The translations under genes and the position numbers were made by a program. DNA of 64,000 bases. Source: Lachnospiraceae bacterium. GTDB taxonomy: Bacteria > Bacillota > Clostridia > Lachnospirales > Lachnospiraceae. The notes below the pieces were generated by a model. It worked only from the letters and a program-made list of their open reading frames with translations. It ran no database searches and was not told the origin of the DNA. Location: contig JAFWTY010000028.1 in assembly GCA_017518735.1 (NCBI GenBank), positions 1-64,000 on the forward strand. The letters are read 5' to 3'. Shown here one piece after another: positions 44,051 to 52,186 of the stretch (its first letter is position 1; each line of letters begins with the position of its first letter).

Positions 44051-44508
44051 AAGAGTTGTGAAAAGACACTGAGTGCCGCAAGTACGTATCCTCCTCCGAG
44101 CACGAAAAAGCGCAGATTTGTTTTGGTGGAGAACGTAATTCCGTACAGATTCATTCCCCAGATTGCTCCGACGAGGATATTCATGATAAAGCCGTTAAAA
44201 TAAGTTCCCGTTAAAGTACTCGAAAACATGGACGGAATCAGGCTGAGCGAAAGAACCGCATAGACTGAGGTAATGAACAGTTTGCTTCCCGTCAGGTCCG
44301 GAACGTAGTATGCAAAAAGCATATAAATAATCACACCCAGTGCCTGGAACAGATACGATGTCGTCGAAGACAACAGTTCCAGAGACCACGTGGAAGAAAG
44401 CTCTTTCATGTGAAAGATCCAGGACTGATAACATGCAATTGTCAAAAAGAACGAAAAAAAGCAAAGAAGGAACGTGTTAAGACTCCTCTTCTTCGTCATC
44501 TCTCCCAT
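44047..44508 (-). CDS. Polytopic membrane protein, possible N-terminal half of a split MFS-like transporter
   Basis: The 153-residue protein has five hydrophobic segments, starting near residue 11. An overlap of 32 bases with the 62-residue upstream gene and four bases with the downstream membrane gene suggests a compact operon. I do not recognise the family with confidence. The short length for a carrier half supports a split gene. Starts at 44508 or 44499 are both possible. Confidence 0.6.
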   Translation of the reverse strand: MGEMTKKRSLNTFLLCFFSFFLTIACYQSWIFHMKELSSTWSLELLSSTTSYLFQALGVIIYMLFAYYVPDLTGSKLFITSVYAVLSLSLIPSMFSSTLTGTYFNGFIMNILVGAIWGMNLYGITFSTKTNLRFFVLGGGYVLAALSVFSQLL

Positions 44509-44665
44509 TCTCCATCACCTCTTTCCTGGTGTCTTCAATCATCCTGTCGTAACCGGTCAATGCCGCAAAGGCGGAAAACTGCGCAGCCCGGCCGGTCATA
44601 CTCATGTGCGGCCGTTTCGAGGACTGATAATGCGGATGATCGATAATGTCCGAATAATCATTCAT
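44477..44665 (-). CDS. Small protein coupled to a Y-family polymerase gene
   Basis: The 62-residue protein reads MNDYSDIIDHPHY and has a conserved RAAQFSAFAALTGY core. Similar small proteins are repeatedly found right after UmuC-like polymerases in Clostridia, so it may be a partner or regulator. The ATG overlaps the polymerase stop by four bases. GGAGGA lies 10 bases upstream, at the end of the polymerase gene. Confidence 0.8.
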   Translation of the reverse strand: MNDYSDIIDHPHYQSSKRPHMSMTGRAAQFSAFAALTGYDRMIEDTRKEVMENGRDDEEEES

Positions 44666-46161
44666 GCTTTATGTCCTCCGATCTGGCTGTTTCTCTCAAT
44701 CGCCGTGGCACCCTTTTCAAAATTCAGGCCCTTTAATATGGCATTCTTTCCATAGCGTTTCTTGATGGAAAGCGTTGCTTTCTGAAGTGCGATTTCGCGG
44801 GCAATCCGCTTATCCTCTTCTTCCTGTAACTGTTTTTCCGGACTGTCAAACAGCGACAACTGTTCAAATCCGTTTTCTTCTTCCTTTACTTCGCTTTCCG
44901 GAATGACATCTTCCGCCGCAATCGTAATCCTTCGAATCAAAAACTCCGGATTTACGGTCCGCTCAAATATCTCCATAATTCCTTCCGTAATCAACCTGGA
45001 AGAGGATGTCTTGCGAGGCAGATTGGAAGTGCCGTGTGCATGTTTCGGCGCCGGTCTTCCATACCAGTCCGTCGCAATCTCGTCTTTGTATTTTTTAAGA
45101 ATCTCCGGATCTTTCAAACTCTCCGGATCAAAGTTGATGGTAAGCACTACCTGCGAAGTAACCAGTCTTTTATCGGTCAGATCGAGGGCCATCATATCGG
45201 CCATTTCGCGCACGACCACGGAAGCTTCTTCATAGGAGTACGGCCTGGACAATACCTGTCCCGTACTGATGCTGTTCTTTTCCGGACGATAGCCTTTAAT
45301 CGCCTCGATCGTACAGGGTTCCCATCCCCAGGCATGGTCAATCAGAAGCTCCGCGTTCACTCCGAATTCCTTGTAGAGCTGGTCTTCATACTGCTCGGAA
45401 TATCTTGCGAGATCTCCCATCGTAAGAATTCCCATGCGACGCAGTCTTCTTGCCGTTCCTGCTCCCACTCTCCAAAAATCGGTAAGCGGAGTGTGGCTCC
45501 AGAGTTTTTCCCGGTACGTCCGCTCATTTAATTCCGCGATTCTGACGCCGTCTTTGTCGGCCGGGATATGCTTTGCCTCGATGTCCATTGCAATTTTGCA
45601 AAGATAGAGGTTCGATCCGATTCCGGCCGTTGCCGTAATACCGGTTGCGGAAAGCACCTCCCGGATAATCGTCATCGCAAGATCATGAGGAGACATTTTG
45701 TAGACGTTTAAGTACTCCGTAACGTCCATAAAAACTTCGTCACAGGAATATACATGGATATCCTCGTAGGATACATACTTCATGTAAATCCGGTAAATAT
45801 CGGTACTGTAACGCATATAGGTATACATCTGCGGCTTGGCCACAATGTAATCGAGTTCATATTCCGGATGTGCGGAAAGTTCGTCCGCAAAAGTTGATTT
45901 CCCTGTGAAAGTCTTGTTCGGTGCATGGTCTTTTCGCATCGCATTGGCCTGCTTTACTTTTTCCACGACTTCAAAAAGCCTTGCTCGTCCCGGTATTCCG
46001 TATGCCTTCAGGGAAGGTGATACCGCCAGGCAGATGGTTTTTTCGGTACGGCTCTCATCCGCCACCACCAGATTGGTATTCAAAGGATCCAGTCCGCGCT
46101 GCACACACTCCACGGAGGCATAAAAACTTTTCAGATCGATTGCGATATAAGTACGATCCAT
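44662..46161 (-). CDS. Y-family DNA polymerase (UmuC/DinB type)
   Basis: This is a translesion DNA polymerase. Catalytic carboxylates are visible: Asp9 in YIAIDLKSFYASVE and Asp141-Glu142 in YSCDEVFMD. Finger/palm segments and a helix-hairpin-helix (WRVGAGTARRLRRMGI near 236-251) are complete. The extra C-terminal region after about residue 350 is typical for UmuC-like members in Firmicutes. The 499-residue length is long for DinB but fits UmuC-type. No LexA box is evident in front of it. A short upstream gap follows pcrA. Confidence 0.93.
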   Translation of the reverse strand: MDRTYIAIDLKSFYASVECVQRGLDPLNTNLVVADESRTEKTICLAVSPSLKAYGIPGRARLFEVVEKVKQANAMRKDHAPNKTFTGKSTFADELSAHPEYELDYIVAKPQMYTYMRYSTDIYRIYMKYVSYEDIHVYSCDEVFMDVTEYLNVYKMSPHDLAMTIIREVLSATGITATAGIGSNLYLCKIAMDIEAKHIPADKDGVRIAELNERTYREKLWSHTPLTDFWRVGAGTARRLRRMGILTMGDLARYSEQYEDQLYKEFGVNAELLIDHAWGWEPCTIEAIKGYRPEKNSISTGQVLSRPYSYEEASVVVREMADMMALDLTDKRLVTSQVVLTINFDPESLKDPEILKKYKDEIATDWYGRPAPKHAHGTSNLPRKTSSSRLITEGIMEIFERTVNPEFLIRRITIAAEDVIPESEVKEEENGFEQLSLFDSPEKQLQEEEDKRIAREIALQKATLSIKKRYGKNAILKGLNFEKGATAIERNSQIGGHKA

Positions 46162-46205
46162 TTCATCCTCCTTTCCTGCGCATGCCCTAACGATTCATAC
46201 CATCC

Positions 46206-48557
46206 CTAACATTTTACAAGTTTTGCAAATGCGGCAGATAACACCCTTCTTCCGGCTTTGTCAAAATCAACGGTAACATAGACGGATCCGTCACGGTTCT
46301 CCATTTCGGCAACCACTCCTTCACCGAACTTGATATGTCTTACGCGGTCACCGACTTTATAATCCAAAGATCCTCCGGATGCGGAAAAACTGCTGCCCTT
46401 GGTAAGTACCGCTCCTGTTTTGATTGCAGCAAACGGTTTCTTATCCGGCTCGATATCTTTCTTCGGGTTCGGAGCATACGGTTTTCTGTATCCGCCTTGA
46501 TTTCCGCCTCCGCCCGGATAACCTCCGCCGTAATTGCCTGAAGAATAACTACTTCTGTAGTTGGAAGGATAACCGTCGTCACTGTACTTCCTTGCATAGG
46601 GTAAACTTCCGTCTAAGAATTTAGCCGGGATTTCCCTTACAAACGTGCTGACCGGATTGTTAACAGCCTGTCCTCGCATCACGCGATATCCTGCTGCCGT
46701 AATCGTAAGGTCCTCTTTCGCTCTTGTCATACCGACATAAGCAAGTCTTCTTTCCTCTTCCATCTCTTCCTGTCCGCCGTAGAGTGAAGAGTCGCCGGGG
46801 AATAATCCGTCCTCCATACCGGCAATATAGACATGTTCAAATTCCAGTCCCTTGGCTGCATGTAACGTCATAAGCAGTACTTTGTCACGGTCCTCGCTGA
46901 CGTTATCGATGTCTGCAACCAATGATACTTCATTTAAGAAATCCGAAAGGGTCGGCTTTTCTTCTTCGTTATGTTCCGCTGCAAACTTTTCTTCAAAAGC
47001 AGCAGCCTTCGTAATCATTTCATCGAGGTTTTCGATCCGGTCTTTATCTTCATCGTCACCGGATATACGAAGATCTTCCAGATATCCGGTCTCGTTTAAA
47101 ACATCATCAATCAGTTCCGGAATGTCCTCATAGTAGGAAGAATCCAAGGCTCTGTTTCGAAGTCTTTCAATCATCTCGGCAAAAGCGATCAGCTTCTCTG
47201 CTGCCTTTCCCATCCCGGGAATTCGGTCTGCATGTGCAATCGCATCAAACAGGGAGATTTCGTTGACCGCTGCATATTTTTCCGCTTTTTCAACGGTTGT
47301 TCCGCCGATTCCTCTTTTCGGAACATTGATGATTCTCTTCACCATCAGGTCATCGTTTCCGTTTGCAATCGTCTTTAAATATGCCAGACAGTCCTTGATT
47401 TCCTTACGTCCGTAAAAGTTCTGACCGCCTACGATCTGATATACGATGTTGTCATATAAAAAACGCTCTTCGAGTTCACGGGACTGCGCATTTGTACGGT
47501 ACAAAACCGCACAATCCTTGTATCTTGCCTCTTTGTGACGTACCTTTCTGGCAATGTCTTCCGCAATAAACTCCGCTTCTTCCCTGCCCGAAGGAAGGAG
47601 TCTGAAATGTACCTTATGTCCCTCTCCCTTATCGGTCCAAAGCGCCTTGTCCTTGCGGTTTACGTTATTTGCAATGACCGCATTTGCCGCATCCAGAATA
47701 TTCTGGGTGGAACGGTAATTCTGTTCCAGTTTGTAGACTTTTGCCTCCGGATAATTCTTCTCGAAATCCAGAATGTTATGGATATTCGCACCACGAAATT
47801 TATAGATTGACTGGTCGTCATCTCCGACCACGCATAAATTCCGGTTCTTGGATGCAATCAGGCGAATCAGTTCAAACTGAGCCGTATTCGTATCCTGATA
47901 CTCATCCACATGAATGTATAAGAAACGGTTCTGATAGCTTTCCAGCACATCCGGGCATTTCTGAAAAAGCCTTACACAGTTCACAATCAGATCATCAAAA
48001 TCCATTGCGTTATTTCTGTTTAACGCATCCTGATAAGCATGGTACATCTCCGCAATCTTGGATTCGATCGGATCGGAACCCACCATGCGGTCGTATTCTT
48101 CCGGCGAGATCAGTTCGTCCTTATTAGAGGAGATCACATTTAAGATGGTCTTTTCCTTCAGTTTCTTTGTATCGATGCCGGCATCCTTACAAAGGTTTTT
48201 CATAAGGGTTTTCTGATCGTCCGCATCATAGATGGAAAAATTGTCGGCATATCCGAGCTTGTCACCGAATCTTCTTAAAATACGCACGCAGGTTGAATGA
48301 AAGGTTGCAACCCAGATACTGTCTGCGCCAAAACCGATGAGATTGTCCACACGCTCTCTCATCTCACCTGCGGCTTTGTTGGTAAATGTAATCGCAAGAA
48401 TATTCCAGGGATTCACTCCGTGATCAATTAAATTGGCGATTCTGTAGGTTAAGGTTCTGGTCTTTCCGCTTCCGGCTCCTGCCAGAATCAAAACCGGTCC
48501 TTCCAGAGTTTCGGCAGCTTTACACTGCTCCGGGTTTAAGTAACGTTCTAACTGCAT
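46206..48557 (-). CDS. pcrA: DNA helicase PcrA/UvrD
   Basis: This 783-residue SF1A helicase has Walker A AGAGSGKT at residues 26-33, the VDEYQDTN motif II and a C-terminal motif VI (RRLAYVGMTRAKEDL). A Gly/Tyr/Ser-rich linker follows near residues 660-700. The C-terminal Tudor-like domain (VGDRVRHIKFGEGVV) that binds RNA polymerase is present. It serves in nucleotide excision repair and rolling-circle replication. Confidence 0.97.
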   Translation of the reverse strand: MQLERYLNPEQCKAAETLEGPVLILAGAGSGKTRTLTYRIANLIDHGVNPWNILAITFTNKAAGEMRERVDNLIGFGADSIWVATFHSTCVRILRRFGDKLGYADNFSIYDADDQKTLMKNLCKDAGIDTKKLKEKTILNVISSNKDELISPEEYDRMVGSDPIESKIAEMYHAYQDALNRNNAMDFDDLIVNCVRLFQKCPDVLESYQNRFLYIHVDEYQDTNTAQFELIRLIASKNRNLCVVGDDDQSIYKFRGANIHNILDFEKNYPEAKVYKLEQNYRSTQNILDAANAVIANNVNRKDKALWTDKGEGHKVHFRLLPSGREEAEFIAEDIARKVRHKEARYKDCAVLYRTNAQSRELEERFLYDNIVYQIVGGQNFYGRKEIKDCLAYLKTIANGNDDLMVKRIINVPKRGIGGTTVEKAEKYAAVNEISLFDAIAHADRIPGMGKAAEKLIAFAEMIERLRNRALDSSYYEDIPELIDDVLNETGYLEDLRISGDDEDKDRIENLDEMITKAAAFEEKFAAEHNEEEKPTLSDFLNEVSLVADIDNVSEDRDKVLLMTLHAAKGLEFEHVYIAGMEDGLFPGDSSLYGGQEEMEEERRLAYVGMTRAKEDLTITAAGYRVMRGQAVNNPVSTFVREIPAKFLDGSLPYARKYSDDGYPSNYRSSYSSGNYGGGYPGGGGNQGGYRKPYAPNPKKDIEPDKKPFAAIKTGAVLTKGSSFSASGGSLDYKVGDRVRHIKFGEGVVAEMENRDGSVYVTVDFDKAGRRVLSAAFAKLVKC

Positions 48558-48632
48558 CTTGTATATTTCCTTGTTTTGCTCTTTTCATCACTTGACTGAT
48601 TCATCTGTCAGTCTTTTGCCTGGTATGAATTC

Positions 48633-49640
48633 TTAATCTTCCTCCGGATCGAATGCATATACATCATCCATCACATTGTTGGAGACCATATTTCTCATAG
48701 CCTTATAATGCTCGCCTTCTCTCCAGCCCTGATCCACAGAGCCCGTACCGGAGGTGACGATTTTTGCATTGGGATATAATTCCTTTAGCTCATTGATTTC
48801 CTGCCAGGGAATCGATGTATTGTAAACCCAGAATTTCTGAAGATTCGGCAAATCCTTAAACGGTTCGCTGGAATTCACCGGATTGTAGCAGATGTTTAAA
48901 TCCTCGAGTTCCTTCAATTCCGCAATCACACTCATATCCGTCACGTTGTTTGCAAACAGCTCCAGATAACGAAGATGCGGGCAGTATTTCAAAGCGGAAA
49001 TATCGGACAGACGCACTCTCTTGGACGGAGAATCGAAATTATCTACCAAAATCAGTACGCGAAGATGCGGCATGTATTCCAGAAAATCCAGCTTTGTAAT
49101 GTAATTATGTCCGAGATCCAGGGCTACCATATCGGTGCAATACTTCAGATATTTGCAGTCCTCATCATCAAGACGCGGCTGGTATTCGTTTGCAAGAAGC
49201 GTCGAGAAACCGACACTGTCCGTGGGAATCGTATAGGTTTTTACTTTGATGTCCCAGATAATGCGAACATCGGGATGAGCATCCTGAAGGGCGGCATAAC
49301 CGTCGTTATCCAAACCGCAGTCCTTCATTGTGATCTTCTCAAGTTTGGTCATGGAATCCAAAAATGCATTCATATCCAGTTCGCTGACGTCTATGCCGGA
49401 AATGTCCACTTCCGTCGTATCGGACATTACTTCAAATTCATCGGTCAGTTTTACAAGCACGGGTTCCGGCTCGGGCTCCGGTTCCGAAATACTTTCTTCT
49501 TCCGACGACGGTTCCCAGACCACCAGTCGTACCGATTCCGGTTCTTCCGATTCTTCCGCCGTCTTATTGCATCCAAGCAGACTCAATCCGGTCAATGTCC
49601 CCAGTATGACCATCGCTGTGAATAATCCGATTCGTTTCAT
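48633..49640 (-). CDS. Leucine-rich-repeat lipoprotein
   Basis: The start is the ATG at 49640, with GGAG 7 bases upstream. A lipobox LSLLGC ends a typical signal peptide, with the lipid Cys at residue 24. An acidic, Pro-rich linker (E-P repeats, about residues 30-65) is followed by several LRR-like units with the L-x2-L-x-L pattern (about 80-320). It is a surface protein of 335 residues that probably binds proteins or glycans outside the cell. The gene is transcribed toward pcrA and preceded by the ACT-gene terminator. Confidence 0.88.
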   Translation of the reverse strand: MKRIGLFTAMVILGTLTGLSLLGCNKTAEESEEPESVRLVVWEPSSEEESISEPEPEPEPVLVKLTDEFEVMSDTTEVDISGIDVSELDMNAFLDSMTKLEKITMKDCGLDNDGYAALQDAHPDVRIIWDIKVKTYTIPTDSVGFSTLLANEYQPRLDDEDCKYLKYCTDMVALDLGHNYITKLDFLEYMPHLRVLILVDNFDSPSKRVRLSDISALKYCPHLRYLELFANNVTDMSVIAELKELEDLNICYNPVNSSEPFKDLPNLQKFWVYNTSIPWQEINELKELYPNAKIVTSGTGSVDQGWREGEHYKAMRNMVSNNVMDDVYAFDPEED

Positions 49641-49658
49641 TTCTTTTCTCCATAACGC

Positions 49659-49694
49659 AATAAAACTGCACCGTTTTACCGATGCAGTTTTATT
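49659..49694 (-). terminator. Terminator after the iorAB-paaK-ACT operon
   Basis: A 12-bp stem AATAAAACTGCA/TGCAGTTTTATT with a 12-base loop lies 32 bp past the ACT-gene stop. The run of T's in the stem end gives a U-rich tail. Confidence 0.8.
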
Positions 49695-49725
49695 ATAGCA
49701 CATTATTAAAAATCGAACAAGTGTT

Positions 49726-50154
49726 TTACAATGAGTAAGCAGCTTCGGGATCCACCAGTTTCATTCCTGCTTCGCTTACTGCAGCTGCAGCCTTCTCAAT
49801 ATCGGAAACCTTCAGAATCATGGAGCCGAATTCCTTGCTGGAGCTTAAAGTATACATATACTCAATATTGATTCCGGCTGCTGCCAAAACCTTGGTTAAC
49901 CTGCTTACGGTACCCGGAGTCTGTTCCAGGCGAACTGCCAGTACTTCCGTAAGTCTGGAGGAATAACCTGCATCCTTCAGTAATACCTTTGCTTCATCCG
50001 GCCTGGATACGATCAGTCTGAGCACACCATACTCGCTGGTATCTGCAAGTGCCAGACATGCAACATTGATGTTGTTATTTGCCAAAAGCTCGGTTACGCT
50101 TTCGAGTCTGCCTTCTCTGTTTTCCAAAAAAACCGTTAACTGTTTCATGTACAT
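49726..50154 (-). CDS. Double ACT-domain protein
   Basis: The protein has two ACT domains in tandem (about residues 4-65 and 70-140), each with a typical start (FLENREGRLES, RLEQTPGTVSRL). ACT domains bind amino acids. The context, right after paaK, suggests sensing of an aromatic amino acid or arylacetate. I start at the ATG at 50154, which has GGGGG about 8 bases upstream; the TTG at 50160 is less likely. Confidence 0.9.
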   Translation of the reverse strand: MYMKQLTVFLENREGRLESVTELLANNNINVACLALADTSEYGVLRLIVSRPDEAKVLLKDAGYSSRLTEVLAVRLEQTPGTVSRLTKVLAAAGINIEYMYTLSSSKEFGSMILKVSDIEKAAAAVSEAGMKLVDPEAAYSL

Positions 50155-50171
50155 ACCCAATACCCCCTTTA

Positions 50172-51473
50172 TTATTCATCCAAAACTCTCTTATCAATTA
50201 CGTGAACGGACTTGCCTGCAAAACGCTCGAGAGACTTCGGCTCTACAAGTTTTACCTTTACGGCGATCAAAAGTGCGCTCTGAAGTGCTGCGGAAATCTT
50301 CTTGGTCAAGTTCTCCATTTCCTTTACCTCATCGGAGAAGAACTCTTCTTCCACTTCCACCTGTACTTCCAAAGTATCCAGGTTGTTGACACGATCCACG
50401 ATCATCATGTAGTGAGGTGTGGTTCCGGCAATCTCAAGAAGAGCGGTTTCTACCTGTGAAGGGAATACGTTTACACCACGGATGATCAGCATATCATCGC
50501 TTCTGCCCTTGAATCTGGAGATTCTCGGAGTGGTACGTCCGCATTCGCAAGGGGAATGATCGATACTGGTTAAGTCTTTTGTACGATAACGAAGAAGCGG
50601 CATACCTTCCTTGGTCAGGGTGGTAAATACAAGTTCTCCGACCTCTCCGTCGGGAAGAGGCTTTAAGGTTTCTCTGTCAACAATCTCGGCAAAGAAGTGG
50701 TCATCCTGAATATGAAGACCCTTATGGAACTGACAGTCGCATGCAACACCCGGTCCGCAAACTTCGGAAAGACCATAGATATCATGTGCATGAATACCCA
50801 TCTTCTCTTCGATCTGCAGTCGCATTTTTTCGGTCCAGGGTTCCGCACCGCAGATAGCGGTCTTTAACATAAGTCTGTCTTTTGCGCCCATTTCTTCGAT
50901 CACTTCCGCGATATGAAGAAGGTAGGAAGGAGTACATGCAATCGCTGTAGCCTTGAAGTCCTCCATCATGGTTACAAGTCTCTTGGTGTTACCGGTGGAC
51001 ATCGGAACCGTGGTACATCCTAAGTTCTCTGCACCATAGTGAAGTCCCAAACCTCCGGTGAATAAGCCGTAGCCGTATGCTACCTGGATGATATCATCCT
51101 TGCCTACTCCGCACATTACGAGATCTCTTGCCACACATTCCTGCCAGGATTCGATATCCTTTCTGGTATATGCCACTACGGTTGCTTTTCCGGTGGTACC
51201 GGAGGAAGCATGAACACGCACGATCTGAGACTGGGGAACCGCTAAAAGTCCGAACGGATAGTTGTCTCTTAAATCGTTCTTGGTGGTGAAGGGAAGTTTG
51301 TCGATGTCTTCGATTCCCTTGATATCACCGGGTTCCAGTCCTAATTCCTGCATTTTTTTGCGGTAGAATTCCACGTTGTGATAAACGTTGGTTACCTGCT
51401 TGCGAAGACGTGCAGACTGAATTGTCTGCATTTCATCGCGACTGATACATTCTCTTGCTTCGTTCCAAATCAT
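50172..51473 (-). CDS. paaK: Phenylacetate-CoA ligase
   Basis: PaaK makes phenylacetyl-CoA or a related arylacetyl-CoA from ATP, CoA and the acid. The AMP-binding motif SSGTTGKATVV is at about residues 90-100. The C-terminal domain has the RGVNVFPSQVE segment and the family's KVKLVEPKSLER. The 433-residue length is normal. It is located 12 bp before an ACT gene and after iorB, so the pathway is probably keto-acid to aryl-acetate chemistry. GAAAGG-type site precedes the ATG. Confidence 0.94.
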   Translation of the reverse strand: MIWNEARECISRDEMQTIQSARLRKQVTNVYHNVEFYRKKMQELGLEPGDIKGIEDIDKLPFTTKNDLRDNYPFGLLAVPQSQIVRVHASSGTTGKATVVAYTRKDIESWQECVARDLVMCGVGKDDIIQVAYGYGLFTGGLGLHYGAENLGCTTVPMSTGNTKRLVTMMEDFKATAIACTPSYLLHIAEVIEEMGAKDRLMLKTAICGAEPWTEKMRLQIEEKMGIHAHDIYGLSEVCGPGVACDCQFHKGLHIQDDHFFAEIVDRETLKPLPDGEVGELVFTTLTKEGMPLLRYRTKDLTSIDHSPCECGRTTPRISRFKGRSDDMLIIRGVNVFPSQVETALLEIAGTTPHYMMIVDRVNNLDTLEVQVEVEEEFFSDEVKEMENLTKKISAALQSALLIAVKVKLVEPKSLERFAGKSVHVIDKRVLDE

Positions 51474-51614
51474 AGTTTTGTTTTTCCTTTCCTGCGTTCT
51501 TTTGCACCTTACGTCTTATGGAGCGCAGGTGCTTTCGTTCGCTTTTGTCTTGTTGATGGTTACGCTCTTTTTCTCCTGAATAATCATGGGATGAGTTGAC
51601 GTCTTACCGTCGTG

Positions 51615-52184
51615 TCAAAAGACAAAACCGGCCTCGAAAGCTTTTTTATTGATTTCAACCGTCTTGGGAGGTACCGTTTTTTCGATTACCTCAAGCCAGT
51701 CTTCTTTTGCAAAATCCATATGCTTTGCCGCAACACCGACAATAATGGTATTGAATACCCTGGTGTTTCCGAGCTTCTTAGCTTCTTCCATGGCATCGAG
51801 GGAAATCACTTTATACTTCTTGGAAAGATCCTCGATGATTCCTTCGGGATACTCGGCAGCACCGGTTACGACCGTCATCGGGTCGATACGCTGATCGTTT
51901 ACGATCAATACTCCGTCGGGTTTTAAGAAGTGTGCATAGCGAAGTGCTTCCAATCTTTCAAAAGCAATCAGCACATCCGCACAACCCTCTTCCACAATCG
52001 GTTCGCAAACCTTGTCACCGTAGCGAACGAAGGTTACTACGGAACCTCCACGCTGAGCCATTCCGTGAACTTCCGATAATTTTACATCATATCCGGCATG
52101 AGTAATGATACCGCCTAAGATACGGCTGGTAAGCAGGGTTCCCTGTCCGCCCACGCCGACAATCATAATACTCTTTGTTTCCAT
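51615..52184 (-). CDS. iorB: Indolepyruvate:ferredoxin oxidoreductase, beta subunit
   Basis: This is the gamma-type domain subunit of the oxidoreductase (GVGGQGTLLTSRILG near residues 10-24). The start is the ATG at 52184 with GGGAGG 7 bases upstream; a longer ORF from 52244 lacks a site. It follows iorA by 2 bp, so both subunits are coupled. The 141-bp gap to paaK contains no terminator. Confidence 0.95.
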   Translation of the reverse strand: METKSIMIVGVGGQGTLLTSRILGGIITHAGYDVKLSEVHGMAQRGGSVVTFVRYGDKVCEPIVEEGCADVLIAFERLEALRYAHFLKPDGVLIVNDQRIDPMTVVTGAAEYPEGIIEDLSKKYKVISLDAMEEAKKLGNTRVFNTIIVGVAAKHMDFAKEDWLEVIEKTVPPKTVEINKKAFEAGFVF

Positions 52185-52186
52185 TT

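Noticed and set aside
51516..51587. 23-residue open frame on the minus strand between iorB and paaK
   Set aside because: It begins with ATG but has no Shine-Dalgarno site and no recognisable sequence; kept out as unsupported.
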